Notes: generated from the sequence alone by a model not told the origin. A DNA stretch of 32,094 bases from UBA7672 sp031419455 (GCA_031419455.1 JANOKS010000086.1:1-32094); one strand, 5' to 3'; shown: positions 15,061 to 22,999, numbered from the stretch's first letter. A program made the numbers and translations.

Positions 15061-16551
15061 CTAGCCGACCCAGACCGCCGGCCGCCTGCCGACCCATGGC
15101 GACGCGGTCTCGATCTCATAGGCGACCTCCAGCAGCGTCTTTTCCGCGCCATTGGCCGCGCTGAACTGGATGCCGATCGGCAGCCCCGTGCTCGACCAGC
15201 CCAGCGGCAGGCTGATCGCTGGCGCGCCTGAGACATTGTGGATCAGCGTATAGCCGACCTGCTCCAGCAGGCGTTGCCGCAGCGTGTCGAACGGCACGTC
15301 GCCGCGCAGGTAGCCGAGCGGGGAGGGCGGCGATTTGAACAGTGGGGAGATGACGATGTCATAGCCCTTGATCCAGTCGTCATAGGCCTTGGCCGCGCCA
15401 AGCAGGCGGCCCTGAACGGCCTGGATTTCCTCCGGCTTCATCTTCATGCCGTTCTCAGCCATGCGCAGCGAGAAGGGCTCGAACATCGTCGCGTCCGGCG
15501 CCTTGCCTGCAGCCTTTGATCCCTCGGTGATGTCCTGCAACGCGCCGAGCGACCAGAACGCAAGAAAGTCATCGGTGAAACTCGGCGCAGTCGGCCAGGT
15601 CGTCGTGCCCGTCACAGTGTGGCCGAGACCTTCGAGCAGCTTCGCCGTGGCGTTCACTGCGGCGGCGACTTCAGCGTCCGCCTCGAAACCCGCAAAGCCC
15701 CTGGTCACGATGCCGACCTTCAGCCGCTTCGCGCCCTTGCCCGTGACCAGTCCGATCGGCGGTAGCGGCGCAACGGCGCCGGTCTGCTCCGTCGCTGCGA
15801 ACATTCCGGCCGTGTCGCGTACCGTGTGCGAGACGACGCCCTGCACAGCGATGTCCAGCGGTCGCGCGCCGGGCTGGTCGTGGATCAATCGCCCACGCGA
15901 CGGCTTCAGGCCCACCAGTCCGCAGTTGGCCGCCGGAAAGCGGATCGACCCGCCGCCATCATTTGCATGCGCCATCGGCACGACGCCCGACGCCACTGCA
16001 GCCGCGGCGCCGCCAGACGATCCGGCCGTCGAATGATTGGTGTTCCACGGATTGCGTGTCGGGGGGAAGGCAAGCGGCTCCGTCGTCGGCAGGTAGCCGC
16101 CTTCGGGCGAGGCAGACTTTGCGATGCAGACAAGACCCGTCGCAAACGTGGCGTTGATGTAAGCGTCCTGCTCTGTGGCGAGCGGCGCGCCCGCGGTGGA
16201 GCGCGACCCCATGCGTGTCGGTACGCCGATCACGCTGTTCAGATCCTTGATGAGATACGGCACGCCCGCGAACGGACCTTTCAGCGGCGTCTTCGCCCGC
16301 GCCCGCGCGAGCGCATAGGTGTCGGTCACCACGAAGCCGAGCTGACTGTTGGCGGCTTCGCACCGCGTGATTGCGGCCTCGGTCGCTTCCGTCGCCGACA
16401 TCTCGCCGCTGCGGATCATCGACGCCATCTCGGTTGCGTCCGGACCCTTGTCGTTGCCCGTTCCCGCAACCTTCGGCATCGGCGCGCACGCGGCCAGCCC
16501 CGTCCCATAAACCGTCGCCAGAAGCCCGCGCCGTGTCAGCCGCATGTTCAC
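15061..16551 (-). CDS. Amidase signature family protein, predicted lipoprotein
   Basis: Amidase of the Ser-cisSer-Lys class, 496 residues, hydrolysing carboxamides; substrate unknown. The catalytic residues are visible: Lys102 in VPYLIKDLNS, cis-Ser at 178/179 in TAGSSGGAAAAVA, and nucleophile Ser202 in DGGGSIRFPAANCGLVGLK. The N-terminus MRLTRRGLLATVYGTGLAAC combines a twin-arginine-like start with a lipobox at Cys22, so it is probably exported folded and anchored to a membrane. An ATG at 16545 is an equally good start. The stop lies 48 bases before the TIR gene start on the same strand, close enough for an operon. Confidence 0.88.
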   Translation of the reverse strand: MNMRLTRRGLLATVYGTGLAACAPMPKVAGTGNDKGPDATEMASMIRSGEMSATEATEAAITRCEAANSQLGFVVTDTYALARARAKTPLKGPFAGVPYLIKDLNSVIGVPTRMGSRSTAGAPLATEQDAYINATFATGLVCIAKSASPEGGYLPTTEPLAFPPTRNPWNTNHSTAGSSGGAAAAVASGVVPMAHANDGGGSIRFPAANCGLVGLKPSRGRLIHDQPGARPLDIAVQGVVSHTVRDTAGMFAATEQTGAVAPLPPIGLVTGKGAKRLKVGIVTRGFAGFEADAEVAAAVNATAKLLEGLGHTVTGTTTWPTAPSFTDDFLAFWSLGALQDITEGSKAAGKAPDATMFEPFSLRMAENGMKMKPEEIQAVQGRLLGAAKAYDDWIKGYDIVISPLFKSPPSPLGYLRGDVPFDTLRQRLLEQVGYTLIHNVSGAPAISLPLGWSSTGLPIGIQFSAANGAEKTLLEVAYEIETASPWVGRRPAVWVG

Positions 16552-16645
16552 TCCCTGAGATCACGTTTCTTGTTTCGAGAATGTCTCGCAGGCGACCGCG
16601 ACCGACGCAAGCGCCGCCGTCAAAGCGCCGGGCCAAATTATGTGC

Positions 16646-17029
16646 TCATGGCGTCGGCTGGATCAGGTCCCACGGATTGCCGTACAGGTCCTCGAACACC
16701 GCGACCTTGCCATAGGCCTCGCTTCGCGGCGCTTCGCGGAAGACGACGCCCTCGCGGATCATGCGCGCATGGTCGCGATCGAAATCGTCCGTCTCCGCAA
16801 ACAGGAACACGCGCCCGCCCGCCTGCCTGCCGACATGTCCCTGCTGATCGCCCACAGCCTTCGCCAGAACGAGCGCCACGCCCCGCGCTCCTGGCGGCTG
16901 CACCACCACCCAGCGCTTGCCCCCGCCCATGTCGACATCCTCCTCGAGTTCGAATCCGAGACAGCGTGAGAACCAGCCGATGGCCTCGTCATAGTCGCGC
17001 ACGAGGAAGGCTATCTTCGAGATTTGCAC
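16646..17029 (-). CDS. VOC (glyoxalase/bleomycin resistance/dioxygenase) family protein
   Basis: Small protein of 127 residues with one vicinal-oxygen-chelate fold: ISKIAFLVRDYDEAIGWFSRCLGFEL at the start and AVFEDLYGNPWDLIQPT at the end, the usual C-terminal metal-binding Glu/Asp-x-x-G-N motif. Such proteins bind a divalent metal and act as lyases, isomerases or dioxygenases; the substrate cannot be told. GTG at 17029 is chosen because AGGGAGA lies six bases before it and it gives a standard VOC N-terminus; a GTG at 17056 would add nine residues. It precedes the amidase on the same strand with a 94-base gap. Confidence 0.83.
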   Translation of the reverse strand: MQISKIAFLVRDYDEAIGWFSRCLGFELEEDVDMGGGKRWVVVQPPGARGVALVLAKAVGDQQGHVGRQAGGRVFLFAETDDFDRDHARMIREGVVFREAPRSEAYGKVAVFEDLYGNPWDLIQPTP

Positions 17030-17063
17030 CCAGTTCTCCCTGCTCGGCGACGCCACCCACGAC

Positions 17064-17188
17064 TGTCATTCCAGCCGACCCCGTAAGCGCGAAGCGCTAT
17101 CCGGGGGGAGAGCTGGAACCCAGGGGCCTCACGCACTGCTCTTGCTACCCCTGGGTTCCGGCTCGCGCTGCGCGCGTCCGGAATGACA
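17064..17188. repeat. Dispersed palindromic repeat, copy C
   Basis: Begins TGTCATTCCAGCC and ends TCCGGAATGACA, with internal GGAACCCAGGGGC and its inverse CCCCTGGGTTCC. It has the same blocks as copy A at 6529-6651 but a different loop and different outer stems. It lies between fhs and the VOC gene, ten bases downstream of the fhs stop on the coding strand... that is, just left of VOC and right of fhs in window order. Confidence 0.75.
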
Positions 17189-17197
17189 AGATAGGGA

Positions 17198-18868
17198 TCA
17201 AGACAGTCCGTGGATATTCCCATCCGCATCCACCGACATCAGCTCCGCCGCCGGCTGGCGCGGCAGGCCGGGCATCGTCATCAGGTCGCCGCAGATGGCG
17301 ACGACGAAGCCCGCGCCCGCAGACAGCCGCACCTCGCGCACGTCCAGCACATGCCCCTCCGGCGCGCCAAGCTTCGTCGGGTCGGTCGAGAAGGAATACT
17401 GCGTCTTTGCGATGCAGACCGGCAGGCGGCCATAGCCCGCGTCTTCCCACCGCTTCAGCTGCTGCACCACCTTCGCCGGCGCATCGACGCGTTCCGCGCG
17501 ATAGATGCGTTTCGCCGTCGCTTTGATCTTGGCGAGCAGGGGCAGGGCGTCGTCGTAAAGGACGTGGAATTTGTCCTCCTTCTTCGCCAGCTGCCTTACC
17601 ACGGCGTGCGCCAGTTCCTCAGCACTCTTGCCGCCTTCCGCCCAGTGCCGGCACACGATCGCCTCGGCGCCCATCGCGCCCACGATGCGCTTCACGGTCG
17701 CCACCTCCGCGTCGGTGTCGCTGGTGAAGTGATTGAGCGCCACGATCACCGGCAGGCCATATCCCTTCAGGTTCTCGATATGCCGCTGCACATTCACGGC
17801 CCCGCGCTGAAGCGCCTCGACATCTTCCCTGCCGAGGTCGCCCTTCGCGACGCCGCCATTCATCTTCATCGAGCGGATCGTCGCCACCAGCACCGCCATC
17901 TTCGGCTTGAGGCCAGACAGCCTGCACTTGATGTCAAAGAATTTCTGCGCGCCGAGGTCTGCGCCGAACCCTGCTTCCGTCACCACGATCTCGCCCAGCT
18001 TCAGCGCGGCCCGCGTCGCCGTCACCGAGTTGCAGCCATGCGCAATGTTCGCGAACGGACCCAGGTGCACGATCGCCGGCGTGTTCTCGATCGTCTGCAC
18101 AAGGTTGGGCAGGATTGCATCCTTCAGCAGCACAGCCATCGCGCCATCCGCCTTGATGTCGCCGGCTGTCACGGGTTTGCGATCACGCGTCTCCGCCACG
18201 ATGATCTTCGCCAGTCGCGCCTTCAGGTCCGCCAGGTCATCCGCCAGGCACAGGATCGCCATCACTTCGGAGGCAACGGTTATGTCGAAGCCTGTTTCGA
18301 TCGGCGTACCATTGGCGCTCCCGCCGAGCCCCGTCACGACGCCACGCAGGTTTCGATCGTTCACATCCAGCGCCCGTCGCCAGCGTACACGCCGCACATC
18401 GATGCCCAGCGCATTGCCCCAGTGGATGTGGTTGTCCACCATCGCCGCCAGCAGATTGTGCGCCGCCGTGATGGCGTGGAAGTCGCCGGTGAAGTGGAGA
18501 TTGATCTCGTCCATCGGCACGACCTGCGAGAAACCGCCGCCTGTCGCGCCGCCTTTCTGCCCGAAGCATGGCCCAAGGCTCGGCTCGCGCAACGCGATCA
18601 CGGCCCTCTTTCCAATGCGCGTCAGCGCGTCGCCCAGCCCCACCGTCGTCGTGGTCTTTCCCTCGCCCGCAGGCGTCGGGTTCATCGCCGTCACCAGCAC
18701 GAGATCGCCATCCGGCTTGCCCGCCAGCGACTTCAGGAAATTCGCCGAGATCTTTGCTTTCGTATGTCCATAGGGAATCAGCGCCTGTGACGGTATGCCC
18801 AGCTTCGCCCCGATCTCCGAAATGGGTTTCAGCCGCGCCGCCCGCGCAATCTCGCCATCACTGTCCAT
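17198..18868 (-). CDS. fhs: Formate-tetrahydrofolate ligase
   Basis: ATP-dependent enzyme joining formate to tetrahydrofolate to give 10-formyl-THF for one-carbon metabolism. 556 residues, the normal length. Visible motifs are PTPAGEGKTTTTVGLGDAL with the P-loop (about 65-82), REPSLGPCFGQKGGATGGG, DFHAITAAHNLLAAMVDNH, GLGGSANG and the C-terminal MPGLPRQPAAELMSVDADG. All match the family closely. ATG at 18868 has CAGGGG before it. The upstream 55 bases are nearly duplicated before the next gene at 19342, including a GTGACA-N17-TTAGAT promoter-like pair. No folD is adjacent. Confidence 0.97.
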   Translation of the reverse strand: MDSDGEIARAARLKPISEIGAKLGIPSQALIPYGHTKAKISANFLKSLAGKPDGDLVLVTAMNPTPAGEGKTTTTVGLGDALTRIGKRAVIALREPSLGPCFGQKGGATGGGFSQVVPMDEINLHFTGDFHAITAAHNLLAAMVDNHIHWGNALGIDVRRVRWRRALDVNDRNLRGVVTGLGGSANGTPIETGFDITVASEVMAILCLADDLADLKARLAKIIVAETRDRKPVTAGDIKADGAMAVLLKDAILPNLVQTIENTPAIVHLGPFANIAHGCNSVTATRAALKLGEIVVTEAGFGADLGAQKFFDIKCRLSGLKPKMAVLVATIRSMKMNGGVAKGDLGREDVEALQRGAVNVQRHIENLKGYGLPVIVALNHFTSDTDAEVATVKRIVGAMGAEAIVCRHWAEGGKSAEELAHAVVRQLAKKEDKFHVLYDDALPLLAKIKATAKRIYRAERVDAPAKVVQQLKRWEDAGYGRLPVCIAKTQYSFSTDPTKLGAPEGHVLDVREVRLSAGAGFVVAICGDLMTMPGLPRQPAAELMSVDADGNIHGLS

Positions 18869-18891
18869 GCAGACCCCTGTTGCTGGCGCCG

Positions 18892-18920
18892 ATCTAAGCG
18901 GGCAGGGCGAGGGATGTCAC
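18892..18920 (-). promoter_or_regulatory. Putative promoter of fhs, duplicated with the next gene
   Basis: On the minus strand GTGACA (18920-18915) and TTAGAT (18897-18892) are separated by 17 bases and end 23 bases before the fhs ATG. The first hexamer is one base from TTGACA; the second is a weak -10. The block CCTGCCCGCTTAGATC and CAACAGGGGTCT to the ATG recur before the gene at 19342, which is the main support. Confidence 0.45.
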
Positions 18921-18931
18921 GCGCAATGCGA

Positions 18932-19342
18932 CTAGGCTCTTCGCGATACGATCCTGACAAAAAGGACGGCCAACGCGCCCAGCACACCGCTCGGCGGTCC
19001 GAAGAAAAACGATGATCCGACGGTGAGCGGAATCATGACCAGGCCAATGATCGTGCCAACAACTGCCCCGGCCAACAAATGGGCGCCCACCACGTACTTC
19101 AGGCGAGGCGCCATCCTCCAGCAAAGAAATATGCTCACCAGTGCAGACGTCACGCCGGACGTGACGGCCGAGTAGATGATGAATACATGACCGGACGGAT
19201 TGAGCGTTCTCCAGAAATCTTCGCTGCCAAGCGCTAGCGCCAATGGTCCGCCGGAAAGCGCGAGTGAGGCCGCGACGAACAAATAGGCCATCAATCGCGG
19301 CATCAGACGCGGGCGCCGCGCAGTCTCGACGTTCCTGTCCAT
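18932..19342 (-). CDS. Small membrane protein of unknown function
   Basis: 136 residues with about four hydrophobic segments: LMAYLFVAASLALSGGPLALAL, VFIIYSAVTSGVTSALVSIFL, LLAGAVVGTIIGLVMIPL and a C-terminal GVLGALAVLFVRIV. A basic N-terminus and a final Arg-Arg suggest an integral inner-membrane protein. I do not recognise the family. Its upstream 55 bases and first codons (ATGGACAG) are near copies of those of fhs, so it may be expressed in the same way. It lies upstream of fhs on the same strand, with a 63-base gap holding the fhs promoter. Confidence 0.7.
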   Translation of the reverse strand: MDRNVETARRPRLMPRLMAYLFVAASLALSGGPLALALGSEDFWRTLNPSGHVFIIYSAVTSGVTSALVSIFLCWRMAPRLKYVVGAHLLAGAVVGTIIGLVMIPLTVGSSFFFGPPSGVLGALAVLFVRIVSRRA

Positions 19343-19364
19343 GAAGACCCCTGTTGATGCACTG

Positions 19365-19392
19365 ATCTAAGCGGGCAGGTTGACCCTGTCAC
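19365..19392 (-). promoter_or_regulatory. Putative promoter of the membrane protein gene, second copy of the fhs leader
   Basis: On the minus strand GTGACA (19392-19387) and TTAGAT (19370-19365) are 16 bases apart and lie 22 bases before the ATG at 19342. The surrounding bases match the fhs leader at most positions from GCGTGACA through CAACAGGGGTCT and the start codon. Confidence 0.45.
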
Positions 19393-19488
19393 GCATTTGC
19401 AGCGCCATCTGCCCAAACGATTTCTCACGCCGCTTTTGCGCCGCATTGAGCGGCCTGACTGGCATGGCTAAGAATCGCGGAGTTCCCG

Positions 19489-19932
19489 ATGAAGCTGAGG
19501 CCGTTCGTCCTCGCCGCCAGCCTTGCAACGGTCTCCGCCTGCGTCACAGCGCCAGCGAACGGCGCTGCCCTGCAACAGACCGCCAGCCTGATGGTCTCGA
19601 TCGGCCAGCACGGCGAAGGCATGAGCGCGGCCGACATCGCGGACCTCTCCACCCAGCTCGACGAAACTGTCTCCGCTTCACCGAACGACCCCTACATCCT
19701 CAAACTCGCCGCCCAGTCCCGGCGCGCGCTGTCGGACTACTCGCAAGACCGCGCCCAGCGCGTCGCGCTCCGCCACACGGCGCTCGCCGAACTCGACAAG
19801 GCCATCGCGCTCGCCGGGCCCACCGATCCGCCGCGCAAGGTGATGATCAACGGCATGGAGTCCGAGGTTGATCTGAAGGACCTCGCTGATCTCCGCGCGA
19901 GCCTGTTTCATCAGGTGACGACGGATCGGTAG
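19489..19932 (+). CDS. Small lipoprotein of unknown function
   Basis: 147 residues. MKLRPFVLAASLATVSAC is a lipoprotein signal with a V-S-A-C lipobox, placing the protein at a membrane surface. The rest is helical and polar: TASLMVSIGQHGEGMSAADI, then RRALSDYSQDRAQRVALRHTALAELDKAIALAG, which may resemble a TPR-like helical pair. No family recognised. GGAG at 19479-19482 precedes the ATG. It diverges from the membrane-protein gene and is followed by a long inverted repeat and then a convergent acyl-CoA dehydrogenase. Confidence 0.75.
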   Translation: MKLRPFVLAASLATVSACVTAPANGAALQQTASLMVSIGQHGEGMSAADIADLSTQLDETVSASPNDPYILKLAAQSRRALSDYSQDRAQRVALRHTALAELDKAIALAGPTDPPRKVMINGMESEVDLKDLADLRASLFHQVTTDR

Positions 19933-19940
19933 CGATATCC

Positions 19941-20102
19941 GCCCGCTTTGCGGGCAGCCCCCTCCGTCATGCTTCGCATGCCACCTCCCCCGCCTTCGGC
20001 GAGGGAGGACTTTCCAGATGGGCGCGGTATGTGGTCCTCCCTCGACGCGAAGCGGCGGGGGAGGTGGCGCGAAGCGACGGAGGGGGCTGCCGGCAAAGCG
20101 CG
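19941..20102. repeat. 162-bp inverted repeat between convergent genes
   Basis: Outer blocks GCCCGCTTTGCGGGCAGCCCCC and GGGGGCTGCCGGCAAAGCG are inverse, as are CTCCGTC...CACCTCCCCCGCC and GGCGGGGGAGGTGG...GACGGAG, and GAGGGAGGAC and GTCCTCCCTC. Arms of roughly 60-70 bases with small interruptions enclose about 24 bases. This is a dispersed element of the kind common in Caulobacterales relatives. It separates the lipoprotein gene from the acyl-CoA dehydrogenase gene and could end both transcripts. Confidence 0.8.
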
Positions 20103-20107
20103 CAGAT

Positions 20108-21268
20108 TCAAATCTCCCCCGCCTTCGCCATGCGCTGCAGCTCGCGCCCGATCACCATCTGCTGGATCTGCGTCGTGCCCTCGTAGAGCCGCAGGATGCG
20201 CACGTCGCGATAGAAGCGTTCCACCGCATAGTCCGCGATGTAGCCCGCCCCGCCATGCACCTGCACTGCGCGATCAGCCACGCGGCCCACCATCTCCGTG
20301 CACCACATCTTCGTGGCCGCAGCGATCAGCGCGGTCTTCTCCTTCGCGTCGTACTTGCGAACGCCATCCATCACCATCGCGCGCCCCGCCGCCGCCTCGG
20401 CATAGCTGTCGGCGATCATCCCCATCACCAGCTGATGCTCGATGATCGGCTTGCCGAACTGTTTCCGCTCAGCTCCATAGCGCACCATCTCCTCAACCAG
20501 CCGCTCGGCGATGCCGACTGACAGCGCAGAAATGTGCAGCCGCCCGCGGTCCAGCACGCTCATCGCCACCTTCATGCCTTCGCCTTCCTCGCCCAGCCGG
20601 CTGGTGATCGGCACGCGCGCATCTTCGAAGATCACGTCGCAGACATTCGCTCCCTGCTGGCCCATCTTCTTTTCGGGCTTGCCGATGGTGACGCCCGGCG
20701 TGTCGCGTTCCACGATGAACGCCGAGAGCCCCTTCGGTCCCGGCGTGTTCTGGTCCGTCCGCGCCATCACGGTGAAGATCATCGCCTTGTCGGCGTTGGT
20801 GATGTAGCGCTTCGATCCGTTCAGAACGTAGTGATTGCCATCGCGCACCGCGCGCGTCTTTGCCGATCCCGCATCCGATCCCGCATCCGGCTCGGTCAGC
20901 GCAAAGCTCGCAATCGCTTCGCCAGTCGCAAGCTTCGGCAGCCATTCGCGCTTCTGATCTTCCGTGCCGAACATCACGATGCCTTGGCTGCCGATACCGA
21001 CATTGGTCCCAAACGTCGAACGAAACGCAGGCGATGTGCGTCCCATCTCCAGGATCACCAGCGCCTCTTCCTCCATGGTGAGTCCGAGCCCGCCATACTC
21101 CTCCGCAATCGAAATGCCGAAGAGCCCGAGATCGCGCATCTCCTGCACGATCGCGTCGGGGATCGCATTCGTCTCCGACACGAGCTGCTCGTTCGGCCGG
21201 CACACCTCGCTGACGAAGCGGCGAACCGTCTCGATCAGCTGCTGCCGCGTCTCCAGATCGAGCGCCAT
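20108..21268 (-). CDS. Acyl-CoA dehydrogenase
   Basis: FAD enzyme that introduces the alpha-beta double bond in acyl-CoA, passing electrons to ETF; fatty-acid or branched-chain acid breakdown. 386 residues, normal length. Seen are the FAD-contact segment SFALTEPDAGSDAG, YVLNGSKRYITNA, the signature AVQVHGGAGYIADYAVERFYRDVRI, and catalytic Glu363 in LRLYEGTTQIQ. ATG at 21268 has GGGAGA nearby. Specificity is not certain; the position of the catalytic Glu is that of short/medium-chain enzymes. An 18-base perfect palindrome stands about 35 bases upstream of the start and may be an operator. Confidence 0.95.
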   Translation of the reverse strand: MALDLETRQQLIETVRRFVSEVCRPNEQLVSETNAIPDAIVQEMRDLGLFGISIAEEYGGLGLTMEEEALVILEMGRTSPAFRSTFGTNVGIGSQGIVMFGTEDQKREWLPKLATGEAIASFALTEPDAGSDAGSAKTRAVRDGNHYVLNGSKRYITNADKAMIFTVMARTDQNTPGPKGLSAFIVERDTPGVTIGKPEKKMGQQGANVCDVIFEDARVPITSRLGEEGEGMKVAMSVLDRGRLHISALSVGIAERLVEEMVRYGAERKQFGKPIIEHQLVMGMIADSYAEAAAGRAMVMDGVRKYDAKEKTALIAAATKMWCTEMVGRVADRAVQVHGGAGYIADYAVERFYRDVRILRLYEGTTQIQQMVIGRELQRMAKAGEI

Positions 21269-21298
21269 TTTCGTGTCTCCCGTTTTCGCAAATGCGTG

Positions 21299-21327
21299 AA
21301 AATCTCTCGCACGTGCGAGAGGATTTT
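21299..21327. promoter_or_regulatory. Palindromic operator candidate upstream of acyl-CoA dehydrogenase
   Basis: CTCTCGCAC and GTGCGAGAG form a perfect 18-base palindrome at 21304-21321, extended by AAAAT on one side and ATTTT on the other with one unpaired G. The adjacent TTTTCGCA-AA-TGCGTGAAAA (21282-21302) is a second, imperfect dyad. Such DNA symmetry just before a fatty-acid gene fits a TetR/GntR-type repressor site; no regulator gene is in the window. Confidence 0.45.
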
Positions 21328-21952
21328 ATCAACAAGGTGCTCAACAGTTTCCACAGGGCGCCGCAATTTACGCGGCCCAAGTTTCTGTCATCCTGATCGT
21401 GTTCAGAGAGGAGACCGTCGCGGGTCGAGCAACTGAATGTCCCCTCGGGAAAGCCTGGTTGGACAGGCGCTGAAGAAAGGGGAGCAAACGAGCACCGGAA
21501 GTGACGCGTAGCCTGCAAGGCGTGCGGCACGCCCAGGGCGGGATCCAGAACCGCACGGGCCCCCGAGAGGGGATGACCGGACAAGAGCGTGGCTTCAGCT
21601 GCGCGGTGACAGAAAAGTGGGCCTCGCGCCCAGAGTTCTGTGGCCCGCACACCAGGACGCTCGAGGCTCAGCTTTCGCCGGATGGCGTCGAACGGGCGCG
21701 CCCCTGATCAGGGCGGAAGGTCGCAAGGCCGATGCCCGATGGACGAACCGGTGACCACCATGGTGTCGCGCCGGCCCTGTGCAAGCAGTGGCCGGCGTCG
21801 CCGTTTTCTGAGTCTGCAGATCGCGGCTCCTCACTAGCTTCGATCGATGTACCGCGCTATCGTGTTGGCATCGGGCCGACGCGGACGCCCGGTCGAAGAC
21901 GGATGTCCGTCCAAGCGCCGCTCAATTCCCGCTGTCCGGGAAGGAGCACGTT
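21328..21952. other. Long gene-free region upstream of the ATP-grasp-like gene
   Basis: About 625 bases with no credible ORF on either strand. It holds a hairpin ACAGAA...TGGGC/GCCCA...TTCTGT at 21609-21641, a smaller one GGCGTG-CGG-CACGCC at 21519-21533, and a worn copy of the dispersed repeat around 21535-21590 (inverse reads GGTCATCCCCTCTCGGG and TTCTGGATCCCG). No tRNA, tmRNA, RNase P or 6S signature was found. An untranslated leader or small RNA is possible. Confidence 0.4.
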
Positions 21953-22999
21953 ATGGACCCTGCCGTTTCTCCCCAACTGAATTCCGCCTCCAGTCGAGAT
22001 CCTCATCTCATTCTGATGTGGCGCGGAAACGTCCGCGCGCCGCATCAGCCAACCCGTCACGCAGACCGCTTGGTCCCTCTTGTCCGCGCCCTGTCTGATA
22101 GAGGCGTCGCGACATCCTCGCTTATCTATTTCGACGCCGATGCCGAGGTCGCACGGGCCCGGCTGCTGCAAGCCGATGGCGTCATGGTCTGGATCAATCC
22201 GCTCCAGGATGGGCAGGACCGCACGGTCGTCGATGACTTGCTGCGCGATGTCGCCAGCCGTGGCGTATGGGTGAGCGCTCATCCCGACACGATCCTGAAG
22301 CTTGGCACCAAGGAAGTGCTCCACCGAACCCGCCATCTCGGCTGGGGATCGGATACCGAATTCTATCGTTCGGCCGAGGATTTCGAACTGCGTTTCCCAC
22401 TCAAGCTGCCACTTGCGGGCCCTCGCGTGCTCAAACCCCTACGCGGCAATGACGGGCAGGGCGTGCTCAAGGTCTCGCTGTCGTCCGGCGACGCGACATC
22501 AGTCGATGTCCAGGCTGCTTCGGACGACCAGACTGAAACGCTTCAGCTCGAGGATTTTGTGAGGCGCATGCACCAGCGGTTTGGCGACGATCTCCGCCTT
22601 GTCGATCAGCGTTTCCAGTCCAATGTCGCTGCGGGCATGGTGCGCTGCTACCTGTCAGGCAGTCGCGTCGTCGGGTTTGCGGAACAAACGCCACGGAGCG
22701 CTCGCAACCCGTTTGGAATGAACTCCGTCAAGACCATGCATCCCGCCGAAACGGCCGTCTTTCAGAACCTGCGCCACAGCATGGAGCAAGACTGGATTCC
22801 GGCCCTGCAGCGCGAGCTAGACCTGCCAACCTTGGCGCTGCCCGCGCTCTGGGACGCCGATTTTCTCTACCGCTCCCCGGACGACATTGCCGTCTCGCGC
22901 TTCGCCCTATGCGAAATCAACGTGAGTTCTGTTTCACCATTTCCCGATGTCGCGGCCCCGGCTGTCGCAGCAACCGTGCGGAATTCACTCGCGAGATAG
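21953..22999 (+). CDS. ATP-grasp-like protein, Cj0069 family
   Basis: 348 residues. The middle has PRVLKPLRGNDGQGVLKV (Lys161 and a glycine loop at 165-170) and the end has CEINVSSVSPFPD (Glu321, Asn323); together these are the nucleotide and metal-binding marks of the ATP-grasp fold, which joins an acid to an amine using ATP. KEVLHRTRHLGWGSDT is another conserved block. The pattern recalls the uncharacterised family named after Campylobacter Cj0069; that name is from memory. No signal peptide. AAGGAG lies six bases before the ATG at 21953. It is alone on its strand, behind a long gene-free region, and its partner and product are unknown. Confidence 0.72.
   Translation: MDPAVSPQLNSASSRDPHLILMWRGNVRAPHQPTRHADRLVPLVRALSDRGVATSSLIYFDADAEVARARLLQADGVMVWINPLQDGQDRTVVDDLLRDVASRGVWVSAHPDTILKLGTKEVLHRTRHLGWGSDTEFYRSAEDFELRFPLKLPLAGPRVLKPLRGNDGQGVLKVSLSSGDATSVDVQAASDDQTETLQLEDFVRRMHQRFGDDLRLVDQRFQSNVAAGMVRCYLSGSRVVGFAEQTPRSARNPFGMNSVKTMHPAETAVFQNLRHSMEQDWIPALQRELDLPTLALPALWDADFLYRSPDDIAVSRFALCEINVSSVSPFPDVAAPAVAATVRNSLAR

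Noticed and set aside
15826..17526. 566-residue open frame on the + strand across the amidase, VOC and fhs genes
   Set aside because: Arg/Pro/Ser-rich composition and passage through three real antisense genes and a repeat show it is a G/C artefact.
17210..18790. 526-residue open frame antisense to fhs
   Set aside because: Arg/His/Gln-rich shadow; fhs is certain on the minus strand.
21326..21355. Two DnaA-box-like 9-mers, TTATCAACA and GTTTCCACA
   Set aside because: Each differs from TTATCCACA, only two are present, and there is no A/T-rich unwinding segment or origin-linked gene.
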